A stretch of DNA of 64,000 nucleotides from Chlorophyllum brunneum (Eukaryota > Basidiomycota > Agaricomycetes > Agaricales > Agaricaceae). The notes beneath the pieces were generated by a model that saw only the letters and a list, made by a program, of their open reading frames with translations, searched no databases and was not told the origin of the DNA. Where the stretch lies: assembly GCA_963576785.1 (NCBI GenBank), contig OY756145.1, positions 744,001 through 808,000 on the forward strand, given 5' to 3'. Made by a program: the position numbers and the translations under genes. Below are positions 22,276 through 32,808 of this stretch, one piece after another. Every line of letters begins with the position of its first letter. Positions within the stretch are counted from its first letter, which is position 1.

Positions 22276-24041
22276 ATGGATCAGACGCCACAGACAAACA
22301 TCCCTCTACCTCCCACTTCCATGTCGTCTACAGCAGCCTCTTCCAAACCAGAGGCCAATTTAAGTCCCATGGAGGCTCTATGGGCACATGTTCTTCGGAA
22401 AGACAAACTCAGCCTACAGCCTCGGACCCTGGACATGCCTCAAGTACCCTCAGCGCCAGCAGATCGAAACGCAACGTCCACTCGGATTCTGCTCTACGAC
22501 ACCCAAGCCCGTCTGGAACAATTCTCTTCTAGGGCAGATGCCATGCTCAAGGGAATGCAGGGTGCGAACCATCAGCTTAAAACAGTTGGGATGCTCTTCG
22601 AAAAGGACCGGGAGACTCAAACAAGCGACATGATCGACCTTGGTATGCTTCCCACCAGGATGTATGCCAACTGAGTACGACTCTGTTGCATATTCTATAG
22701 TCAATAGGTGCCAAACGGAGATACTGAAAACGGTTGGGCGACCCGCTCAGGAGCCTGAACTCTCGGCATTCCAAGAAAAGTTGGAGCTTCGCGTCGAAGG
22801 TCTCAATCAACGTCTAGATGCCCTGCAGATGGTATTCTCCTAGCTAACCAGAAAAACGCTTCTCATACCCTCTTCAGTTCAATCAGACACATTGTCAAGC
22901 CCTCGAAACACATTCTCAAACCCTCAAGAGTATGCAGGACCAACAAAACGCTCTACTCTCGGCCATTCTCCCCCTCTTGACACTGGTCCAGAGCGTTGTC
23001 CCACATATCGAAAATGTCAAGACATGCATACAGGAGGTCAATACCAGCATCACGACGACTTTGGCGACAATGAAACAAGATATGACCAGCTCTTTGGCGC
23101 TGTTACACTTCTCTCCCCCAAATAAGCGAAAAAGACGTCTTTCTGGCCTATCAACTACTGATTCACCTCTTTCCCAAAAGAAGGCCCGAAAAAAACCCCT
23201 GGTATCCCCGTCTTCTACCAGACCGGATAGCGAACAAGTTCCACCTGCAACTATGCATCTCCCCATACCTATACCTGTAAAATCACCAAGCATACGAAGA
23301 ATCGATTTCCCGAAACCCGCTCCTGGTGCAGTGTTCCGTCACCGTTCAATATTCAATATACCTCAATCCAACGTGATTCCAAGCCTTCGTGGTGCCTCAC
23401 CGCGTTCTAACTCCACCAAGGTGTCTCCCCAACCCTGGCGCCTTCAGCCCCCCCAAAGCTTGGCCTCACCGACACAAAGCTCTATACCACCTACTCTACC
23501 CAAAATCCCCTCGGTTCCCAGTAGTCTACGGTACGGCTCAACCACTCCTCCGCAAAGCCCACCGAAGATCCCCTTACGCTCAAAGGGGCCAGCATCAAAC
23601 CAAAAGCCCATTCAGCCACCCGCTACAATCCCAGCTCCCCAAACTAGCATTAGAGGGCAACGGTCCTGTATATCCCATAACTCTCCGAGGCTCCCTGAAA
23701 ATGTACTTCAACCCCAGTTTCCCGTATCCGAGTTATCTCGACCAATGCCCAAGCAGATATGCCCAACACTCCCTAAGCAAACGTCCATCAAGGCACCAAC
23801 GATTAAGACACAAAGTAGCAACATCCAACCCCGCCCAAATGGACCCGGCCATTCCCACTCAACGTTCATGGCGATGGGTTCGTTCATTCCGGGAAATAAA
23901 CATCGAGAACGACGTTCACCACCAGTCGGTTCCTGATCAGCTCTGGTGGTGTATTTGCTGACTAGAGTCCAGAAAGACGGAAGAAGGTTCATTCCCTTAG
24001 ACGACGACGACGATGATGATGATGAAGAGGATGTACCCTAG
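22276..24041 (+). CDS. Coiled-coil, proline-rich protein with acidic tail, function unknown
   Basis: Four exons (22276-22642, 22698-22831, 22878-23928, 23968-24041) give 541 residues. Residues about 70-240 are heptad-rich (QARLEQFSSRADAMLKGMQG, LRVEGLNQRLDALQM) and fit a coiled coil. Next is a basic cluster (PPNKRKRRL, QKKARKK) that could be a nuclear signal, then about 250 residues very rich in Pro, Ser and Gln. The last exon supplies RRFIPLDDDDDDDDEEDVP. The final splice uses a GTTCCT donor at 23929. The architecture (coiled coil, basic patch, disordered linker, acidic tail) suits a chromatin or meiotic accessory factor, but no family is recognised. A broken copy of its 3' third sits at about 42661-43175 inside the NLR array. 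Confidence 0.75.
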
Positions 24042-24336
24042 CTCATTTTGCTTTAAGAAGCGGAGGCAGAAGCGGAGGCCCTGTCATTGGTGTCACTAAC
24101 TAGTACTTAGACCGATGGACTATGATGCTGCATTGTTTGTATCCTCACTCCACTTTACTAACACGAATAAGTTCTCGTACTACCATTAACCGTCCAACTA
24201 CGACCAAGTGCAAAGTCATGTGAAAAGACTGAGCTCGTCTTTGGACGGCCCTCGAATATGGTTGGCTCTAACACACCGCGAAACAGAACTGCTTGCGATC
24301 CGTTGGCCGTGATAAAGCGGCGACAACGGTATTGTC

Positions 24337-25740
24337 TCAGGCTATCGCCAAGGAAGGCCCAGAAACCCGACCGAACCAGATCTCAACGGCCGGTTCAGCT
24401 GTTCCTCGGCGTTCTCCAACTTTCTCAAGACGTACTCCCATCTCCTCCATCATCGTCCACATCTCCCGTTCTGAACCATCCCGTTCTTTGTATCCGAGAA
24501 GAATCACCGGGGACTTCTCTCCCATTTTGGAAAGCTTTGAGACTGTCCGCAAGAGCGCAGGAAATGAAGATGTATTATATGTCACATCTGACATGCTACC
24601 ATTTTGAAAGGATTGGATGAGTCGGCTCTTGGTTGTAAAAGACGATGGGACGCACAGTATGACATCGAGGCTTCCGAGAGACCTGACGCTTTGGGGTAAT
24701 TCATCGTCATCCCAGTCCAAAACATCCGACTTGGGGACATTGTAGGTAAAAAGTGAAAGGTTCGAAGCAGTGTTATGGTTCAGGAGCGGAAGAGCGCTTG
24801 CTACACGAACCGAACGATCAGACCAGAAATTTTCCAGAAACATTCGTCCTCACCAAGATCCGTTGCAATGACTTCGTCGTTTTGATGCTCGGATGTGTTG
24901 AACTGAGCGCGTAAGGAAGCGACCACTATGGAGACGATACCAGTGCCAGCACCTAGGTATTGTTAATCGTGCAGTAGCTCGAGGCAGAATGATGTACCAA
25001 CCCAGTTCGACCAGGCGTAGATGTTCTTTGGAGAAAAGGGCTGCCCATAGGATATCGAGGGGATGGTTTCGTTGACTTTGATCAAGCTGTTGAAAATCAA
25101 CGAGCCAGGAACTAAGGCCTATACCACTGTCCCAGATTTTCTAGTATAGGACATCATTCCACTGGTAAGGGAAGATACGGTTCGTACTTACCTTATCCAA
25201 GTCAAATGAGGTCTGTTCCGTGATCTTTAACTCTCGTATTCCCGCCGGAGCGGTAGGCTCGCCAACAAGGTCGGAAATCCGATAGATGCGTTCAATTCTT
25301 TCTTGTTTCTTGATGGACCCTTTCAGACCTCTCATAGAGAACAGTATTGGCATGGAGATCACAGGTAATACGGTGCTCCCGATACTTGGCTCACGCATAT
25401 CGATGGCATAACCTGGCTGCAAAGATGACGAAAGGATGAGCTGCCACCGCTGTCCCTCCCCCACACCCGGAGGTTGTGGAACTGGAATTTCTTTGTACGC
25501 TGAAGAATTTCTGTAGGTTGTGAGTTTCGCTGGTGTGGTTGGTTTTAGGGTGAAAGCGGGAGGAGAAGATGTTGCGGGAGGAAGGCTTTGTGAGTATGGT
25601 GCCCAGGAGTAAAATATGTCTTGCGGGGCCCCGAATTGTTCTGTTCTCAAGTCATTGGATATTTGTATAGTAATTGGTATGGTTCCAACTGGCGTTGCTT
25701 GTGTGGGTGGTGGACGGAGGAAGGAAATGTAAAAGAACAT
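24337..25740 (-). CDS. METTL21-like class I methyltransferase, second copy type
   Basis: Four exons (25740-25192, 25140-25002, 24952-24854, 24800-24337) give 416 residues. Motif I LVELGAGTG is assembled over the second splice (GTTGGT donor at 25001). EVIATDL is motif II and SLDVILCVPSS stands at the position of the active-site strand, without the usual D-x-x-Y. WDSGIGLSSWL corresponds to the 'G..vW.aa..L' segment of the family. It is distinct from the methyltransferase at 13572-14685, being longer with an extended N-terminus. It is probably a protein methyltransferase. It is divergent from NLR1, and fragments of its 5' part recur upstream of NLR3, NLR5 and NLR6, so it was part of the amplified unit. 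Confidence 0.82.
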
Positions 25741-25934
25741 TGAAGATAAAAAAGGAGATAATATTAGATCAAACAATGGCTAGGGTCAGTTGTGATGACC
25801 CAAGTGTAACTTAAACTCGCCGGGCCACCTTCTCGCCCCCCTCGTGTCTGTGCTTCTTAAAAACATGCACGTTATAAACAAGGTTCTCCGGGTTTCCACT
25901 AGAGCCACGTAGCCCCCCCCCCCCCACAAGAACG
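25741..25934. promoter_or_regulatory. Shared promoter of methyltransferase 2 and NLR1
   Basis: 194 bases between divergent starts. The sequence from about 25783 on (CAGTTGTGATGACC onward) is the master version of the leader repeated before NLR3, NLR5 and NLR6. A run of 13 C at about 25913-25925 replaces the leader sequence found in the other copies, nine bases before the ATG. Confidence 0.6.
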
Positions 25935-28523
25935 ATGAGCTGGCTTTTACCCAAAGCGCCGTATTTCTCTGATCCTTCTGCTACTTATGAGGACGAGATC
26001 ATTGACGTACTGTCCGCTGAAGAATCCGAAGATACCCTAGCCAAACGAGGTAGCGTTGTTCATATACTTATCGATAACCCAATCGATGACTCACAATTTC
26101 TACTTCCTCAAAATCCTCCCCTCCCCTAACCCCTGGATTTCAAGACAACCCCAGAGCTCTCGAAGGAACGCCCGCCGTTGCTGCACCCCGGGGGTTTTTA
26201 CCTGGTGAGCACGGAAAGATAAATTGTTCAATTCCCATACTTGAAGTTTAAATACTTGGCCGTTAGATCCAGGACGTGCATCGGCCAAAACAACGCCTAT
26301 AGGATACCTCGCAAATATGGGTGGTGGTTCCATCCGCAAGCCTGTAAAAACAGCTCGTGGATATTCTCCTGGTAAGCTACGTGTATCTTGTTTCCATGGT
26401 TGAAACTAAATACCTTGTCAATTAGTTCTGCAGGAGATACTCAAGCATGTCATCCCAGGTGCTCGGTACGACTCGTCTGCTCGGGACCCTCCTCCCCGAT
26501 GTCACCCTGGCACTCGAACCCACATCCTTCAGGATCTTCACACCCGTGTCCTTGACGAGGATACAAAAATGATATGGCTTTTCGGCTCGGCAGGTTCTGG
26601 GAAGTCTGCAGTGATGCAGACTTTCGCCGAGACCCAGTCATCTGCTGTAGTATCTGCAACCCTCTTCTGCTCTCGAGACAACGCACGCGATGATGCGAAG
26701 AGGGTGTTTACTACCCTTGCCTACAGCTTTGCTGTCGCTGATCAGGCATACCGCGAGTACATTGAGGAGGAAATGGCTCTTGATCCCGACTTCCTATCGG
26801 TATCTCTAGACAAGCAGTTTGAACGTCTCTTTGTCAAGCCTTTCGTTGAAAACATGGTCCCCAGTGCCCAACGCTGGGTTGTTATGTTAGACGGCCTTGA
26901 CGAGTGTCAGGGCGAGCTAGATCAGTGTAGAATTGTGGACTTGGTTCGGGATTCTGTTTGCCCTGATCGTCGTACCACGCCTCTCGTGTGGGTAATCTCG
27001 AGCCGACAGGAAGCCCACTTGAAGGTGTCGTTCTCAAAGGCCAAGGAAAGGGTTACTGGTTTTTGCGAACAGGAGATACTTCTCGATGTCCGTGATGTCG
27101 AACAATATCTTCGGACCGAGTTGGAGAAAGTCAAAGAGTTCCACAGTAATTCATTCCCATCCCTTTCTCGCTGGCCATCAGACCCCGACTTCATCAGACT
27201 CTCAGATTCATGTTTGGGATTCTTTTCCTTCGCTTCTTCAGCCATGAGTCACGTTGCCAGCGCAAACCCCGTCACTCACCTCGAGAGTGTTTTGTCGGAT
27301 GCCAGCTTACCCCTTCAACCTCTCGATGCAAAGTATAAACACCTCCTTTCTACGATACCCAGTGACGTGTATCAGGACACGAGGGCAATCTTAAGATTCT
27401 ATATTATACATCCGGTGCTTTCGGTCGGGCCAACACCGACCGACGATTTGGGATTCATGGTGGTGTGCAACTTTCTGGGTATAGAACAACACAGAGCCTA
27501 TGCGGCCTTGCGTCAGCTGTCCGCAATCTTGGAGGCTCCGGCCCCGAAGCAGGCACATATTTCTGGGATAAGATTCGGCCACTCGTCCTTCCTCCGATTC
27601 CTCGGTAACTCCTCTCGTTCGGGATCCTATCATATCCCTCTTAGTGAAGGGGTTGAGGCTATTTGGAAATTCTGCCGTAGGATACTCAATGAATTCAAGG
27701 AACCGCGGTGTGAGTGTGTGTTCATGCTCCCTTCGTTCACAGATGAAAGCTAAGCACTCCAAAGCCCGCCTCAATATTAATATATGCTGGCCACCCCACG
27801 ATCAAAGTCTTGTGGGTGGACTCCAAGCGGCGTTGTTGGACCTCGCTCAGCACGGGTTGATGTCAGTCTTGGTAGAAAGTTATCATTCTAGCAGCTGCTG
27901 GCAACGTGAACCATACTGCTCCATGATGAAGATTCAACCTTCATTATACAACGCTGATTATGAGGTGGCCACAGCATTCAATCAACTGGGACCAATCATA
28001 CTAGAATGCGGAGAGCTCAGGATTAGGCAGTTCGTCGAGTGGGTCACCAGGCATGTACGTGTATGGTCCTCACATGTAAGGATATCGTTAACAATTTAGC
28101 AGGTATCGTCCGATGTCCAAGAGAAGATGGTGCGTCAGACTTCTCTAGAAGCACTCAAGATGGAAGACCTGTATAGAGATGCACGCCCTGAGAGCTGTCA
28201 CCGTGTTATTGCCTTGAGCGCATGTCCCCCCGCAACCACTAAGGATGCAGATATTTCACCCTCGGCCGAGGTAGGGCTCTGTCTCTGAAAAGGAAACCTG
28301 CTCATATTTCTTGTGTTCTGTCCAGGCTTCTACTGGTTCTGGCCAGACGGCGCCAAACTTACTTGGTGAACTTGTGGAAGCAAGTCGGTCGACTCCCGTC
28401 ACTGTCCTACAATATTCAACTGGGTGGCGCGGCACTGTGATTGGACCTATCCCGGGACTTGATCCTCTAGGAGATGTGTATTATGTGTTCCCCAAGGGCA
28501 ATTATTTACGTTATTGGCACTAA
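25935..28523 (+). CDS. NACHT-domain NLR-like protein, NLR1
   Basis: Seven exons (25935-26049, 26145-26204, 26273-26371, 26426-27709, 27750-28054, 28100-28270, 28326-28523) give 743 residues. The N-terminus MSWLLPKAPYFSDPSATYED is acidic. Exon 4 carries the NACHT domain: Walker A FGSAGSGKSAVM, Walker B WVVMLDGLDEC, sensor VISSRQEAHL. The C-terminal module spans three exons: a cysteine-bearing segment around LVESYHSSSC, the helical KMEDLYRDARPESCHRV, and an end TVIGPIPGLDPLGDVYYVF. The acceptor of intron 1 used by the sister genes is destroyed here (CCAG to CTCAAAA). The next usable AG, at 26144, restores the same frame but drops about 19 codons of exon 2. A switch-type signalling NTPase is likely; ligand and effector are unknown. 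Confidence 0.8.
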
Positions 28524-29525
28524 ATGAGGTGGGCTCGGGGGTGACAGAAGATCAAGTGCGAGGACCCGATTTTTTTTTCAAAAAAAGAAAAATCAAAAAA
28601 TCCCTTTTTTAGTCTTGTTTAGGTACGACCTATGCCAGACCTTTGACCATACAAGAAGGCCACTCTACTTTGTTCCGGTCTAGTATATATGTCGGTCTTC
28701 GAGAAAGAGCGGTTTGGTCGTAAACCGGAGATTATCTCTGTGGGTATGCAAGGTAGTCAATTAAGAAAGAAGAAAGCGAAAGACATGTCTACTTCCCGAT
28801 TGTCACTTCTCTCCTTCCTGCACCGATCTTTTTCACCTCATGGTAACCCCTAAATCTTTTGGTCTTGCGCGTATGCTTGAACAAAGTGTCCCACCCCTTT
28901 ATTGCTCCTTAAATATTCTCCGCACTTAGAAACGAGGTCCTGCAATAATTCTATTAGGTAGTCATACTGGGCGACCCCATAGAAAAGAGAAGGAGGTTCC
29001 TTCACGTCGGGTTGCCACTGAATATTGAATATTAAAGGAAAAGATAGTTTCTGTGCAGTGTAGCGGTGGTATACGGATCTTTGCCTCTGCTTTGTCCCCT
29101 CACGGTCACTGGTCAACATCCAACGTTCAACGTTCAGCCGTGGCACTTCCATCAAGCACTCCATGCTGTTCAAATATTTCCTTAGCTCTTACTCGAAATC
29201 GGGGAAAATATCAATATTGTACGATTTACGATAGCGTGATTCCTGGAGGTAATTTTTATTGGAGGAGGGATTTGTGGGTATGCTAGGTGCTCAGTTCTCT
29301 TATGATTCTGGCCTCAAGTTTGTCGGGCAATGAGTATTGCTCCTGCTGTGCTCCTTGTCGAAGAGAGAGAAGGGATAAAGTTACGACAGCGATGCCGAAA
29401 TGGAACTTGAACGTCTTCCCGTCCCCCTCGTGTCTGTGCTTCTCTCAAATCATGCACGCTGTAACAACGTTCTCCAGGTTTTCACCAGAGCTACCATCTG
29501 TAGTTCGCAACCCTCAACAAGAACG
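28524..29525. other. Spacer NLR1-NLR2, type A
   Basis: Non-coding. The first 650 bases match the spacer after NLR3 (35372 onward), including the gene-end hairpin. The part near 29190-29245 resembles the region downstream of the rhomboid stop (46890-46960), a relic of that gene's flank. The last 160 bases are the NLR2 leader, nearly identical to the NLR4 leader. Confidence 0.65.
28568..28594. terminator. Possible 3'-end hairpin after NLR1
   Basis: GATTTTT and its complement AAAAATC are separated by 13 bases, 45 bases past the stop. The homologous position after NLR3 has a stronger 11-bp hairpin. It may mark a transcript end; AT-richness makes chance possible. Confidence 0.3.
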
Positions 29526-29529
29526 ATGA
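29392..29529 (+). promoter_or_regulatory. uORF upstream of NLR2, stop overlaps the start codon
   Basis: A 45-codon frame (starts MPKWNLNVFPSPS) ends in TGA that overlaps the NLR2 ATG as ATGA. The same frame and overlap position are kept before NLR4. If it lies in the transcript it could control translation by reinitiation. Confidence 0.35.
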
Positions 29530-32133
29530 GCTGGCTTCAGTACCTTTTACCCAAGGCTTCGGATTTCTCGGATCCCTATGAAGCTTATGAGGACGAGACC
29601 ACGGGCACGTTGTCCACCGAAGAAAGACAAGATACACTGACAAAAAGAGGTAGGATTTTCTCTGTGCTCGTCGATGGTTCAATCGATGGCTCATGATTCC
29701 TGTTTCCATAGAAGATTCAGAATCCTCCCCTCTCTTGACCCCTATATCTCGAGATGACCTGAGAGCTCCCGAAGTCTATCAACCAAGGTTTCTCCAAGAA
29801 GCGCCGACTGTGGTCGAACCCGAGAGTTTGTTACCTGGTGAGTACGGATCACATCCAGTGAAGGTAGTGCCAGAGTCTAAATTTTAAATACTTGACCATC
29901 AAATCCACAAATACAGGACATGCATCGGTGAAAAAAGTGCGCGCTGGATATCCCCCGAATTGTCGCAGTTCTCCGATGTCCCGTGGACACTCACCTGGTA
30001 GGCTGCTACATCTCGTTTCCATAGCCGGAGCTGAATACTTAAATTAGTTCTACGTGAACTGCTCAAGCATGTCATCCCAGGTGCTCGGTACAATTCATCT
30101 GCTCGTGATCCCCCTCCTCGATGTCACCCTGGCACTCGAACCCACATCCTCCAGGATCTTCACACCCGTGTCCTTGACAAGGATACAAGAATGATATGGC
30201 TTTTTGGCTCGGCAGGTTCTGGGAAATCCGCAGTGATGCAAACGTTCGCCGAGACCCAGTCACCTGCCGTAGTCTCTGCAACACTCTTCTGCTCTCGAGA
30301 CAACGCACGCGACGATGTGAAAAGAGTTTTTACCACTCTTGCCTACAGCTTCGCTGTCGCTGATCAGGCATACCGCGAGTACATTGAAGGGGAAATGGCC
30401 CTTGATCCCGACTTCCTATCGCTGTCTCTAAATGAGCAGTTCGAGCGTCTCTTTGTCAAGCCTTTCGTCAGCGGTGCAGCCTTTGGTGCCCGGCGCTGGG
30501 TTGTTGTATTAGACGGCCTGGACGAGTGTCAGAACGAACTAGATCAGTGCAGAATTCTGGACTTGATTATAGATTCCCTTCGCCCTGATCGTCATACCAC
30601 GCCTCTCGTTTGGGTAATCGCGACCAGGCCAGAAGCCCATCTGAAAATGTCGTTCTCACAAGCCGAGGAAGAAGGTGCAGACCTTTGGAAACAGGAAATA
30701 CGTCTCGATGTCCACGATGTCGAACAATATCTTCAAGCCGAGTTGACAAGGGTTCGAAAGGTCCACGATTATTCATTTGCACCCCTTCCTCGCTGGCCAT
30801 CAGACGCCGACTTCCTCAGACTCTCAGATTCATGTTCGGGATTCTTCTCCTTCGCTTCCTCATCCATGGGGTATGTTACTGGCGCAAACCCCGTCACTCG
30901 CCTCGAGGATGTTTTGTCGACTCCCAGCCTACCTTTTCAACCACTTGATGCAAAGTATGCACATATCGTCTCTACCATACCCAACGATGTGTACCACGAT
31001 ACAAAGGCGATCTTAGGGTTCTATATTATACATTCGATGCTTTCGGTTGGCCCAACGCTGACCGACGACCTGGGATTCATGGCAGTGTGCAATTTCCTGG
31101 GAATAGAACAACACAGGGCCTATGTGGCCTTGCATCGGCTTTCTGCGGTCTTGGAAGCTCCAGCTCCAGGAGAGGCACAAAGCTCTGGGATCCGATTCAC
31201 CCACCCGTCCTTCCTCCAGTTCCTTGGTAGTTCCTCTCGTTCAGGATCCTATCGTATCCCTGCCGGTGAAGGGGTCGATGTGATGTGGAAATGCTGCCTC
31301 AGGATACTCAATCAATTCAAGGAGTCGCGGTGTAAGTTCAAGTTCTCTTCGTATACAAATGGAAGCTAAGTACCCCAAAGCCCACCTCGATATCAATGTA
31401 TGCTGGCGGCCGCATGACGGAAGCCTTGTGGGTGAGCTCCAAGAAACGTTGTTGAGCCTCGCGCAGCACGGGTTGGTGTCAGTCTTGGTTGAAAGTTATC
31501 ACTGCGATAGCTGCCGGCAAAGCACATCGGATTGCTCCATGGTGAAGATTCAATCTTCGTCATGGAGCGTGGAAAACGAGGTGACCACAGCATTCGATCA
31601 GTTGGGACAAATCATGCTGGAATGTGGTGAGCTTAGGATTGGGCAGTTCATCGAGTGGGTCACCAAGCATGTACGTGTATGGTCCTCAAATGAAAGAATG
31701 CCATTAACACTTGAGTAGCTAGATCCTTATGTCCGGAAGAAGATGGGGCGTCAGACTTCTCTAGAAGCACTCAAGATGGAAGACCTGTATAGAGATGCAC
31801 GCCCTGAGAGCTGTCACCGTGTTATTGCCTTGAGCGCATGTCCCCCCGCAACCACTAAGGATGCAGATGTTTCACCCTCGGCCGAGGTAGGACTCTGTCT
31901 CTGAAAAGGAAACCTGCTCATATTTCTTGCTTTCTGTCCAGGGTTCTACTGGTTCCGGGCAGACGGCGCCAAACTTACTTGGTGAACTTGTGGAAGCAAG
32001 TCGATCGACTCCCGTCACTATCCTACAATATTCCAGCGGGTGCGGCACTGTGATTGGACCTATCCCGGGACTTGATCCTCTAGGAGATGTGTATTATGTG
32101 TTCCCCAAGGGTAGTTACCTGCGTTATTGGTAG
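29526..32133 (+). CDS. NACHT-domain NLR-like protein, NLR2
   Basis: Seven exons (29526-29649, 29712-29837, 29917-29997, 30048-31331, 31366-31670, 31719-31886, 31942-32133) give 759 residues; this is the cleanest model of the array. It begins MSWLQYLLPKASDFSDPYEA, then a Ser/Pro-rich linker and a short basic exon. The NACHT exon has FGSAGSGKSAVM, WVVVLDGLDEC and VIATRPEAHL. The winged-helix-like region ends in SSRSGSYRIPAGEGVDVMWK, and the C-terminal module ends DPLGDVYYVFPKGSYLRYW. Intron 4 is only 34 bases (GTAAGT to GAAG) and is needed to pass a TAA. It shares long identical tracts with NLR4 in the central NACHT exon and with NLR1 and NLR4 in exon 6. Confidence 0.85.
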
Positions 32134-32743
32134 CATTTCTTTCCATGGGCTATTCGATGGAGTCAGGGTTTAATATCAAGTGGGAGGATTGTCCATGGTA
32201 AGTTGTGAAGTAGTGCAGATACAGTGAAGCAGCCGCATCCCTCAGGCATCGCACAGACAAAAAGGAAATTCCTCGACTGGGTTTAATCGTTGAGCGTCGA
32301 GGGGAATATGATCCATACATAGCTCGCGTGGGAACATCAATAGTGTAGTGTACCAACAATGGAAATGAACTAAAGCTCAAAAATCCGCGCCTCGCTATTC
32401 CAACAACCAATGAGCCTGATAAACGTTGCTGTACAAATGATCAGATCACAAAGGTTCAAGAAAAGTTCATCCTCACCAAGATCCGTACAATTACCTCGTC
32501 ATTTCGGTCCTCAGACATGCTGAACTGGGCGTGTAAGGAGGTTGCCAGTGCCAAGGTAAGAACGGAGATAAGATTAGATAGAAACAGTAACGTCAGTTGT
32601 GATGACCAAAATACAACTCAAACTTGTTAGGTCACCTTCTGCCCCCTCGTGTCTGCGCTTCTCTAGAACCATGCACATTGTAACAACGTTGCCCAGGTTT
32701 TCACCAGAGCCATCATCTACACCTGTAGCCCTCCAGAGGAACA
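32134..32743. other. Spacer NLR2-NLR3 with methyltransferase 2 relic
   Basis: Non-coding. Bases 32440-32560 match the 5'-middle of methyltransferase 2 (about 24800-24940, in the same relative orientation) with indels. Bases 32560-32743 are the leader shared almost identically with NLR5 and NLR6. Confidence 0.7.
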
Positions 32744-32808
32744 ATGAGCTGGCTTCAGCACCTTTTACCCAAGGCTTCGGATTTCTCGAATTCTCATGCC
32801 AATTATGA
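32602..32808 (+). promoter_or_regulatory. Overlapping uORF of NLR3
   Basis: A 68-codon frame starting MTKIQLKLVRSPSAPSC runs across the NLR3 start codon (32744) out of frame. Equivalents stand before NLR5 and NLR6. Confidence 0.35.

Noticed and set aside
24000..24036. GAC/GAT microsatellite
   Set aside because: It is the acidic tail coding exon of the coiled-coil protein, in frame, not an independent repeat element.
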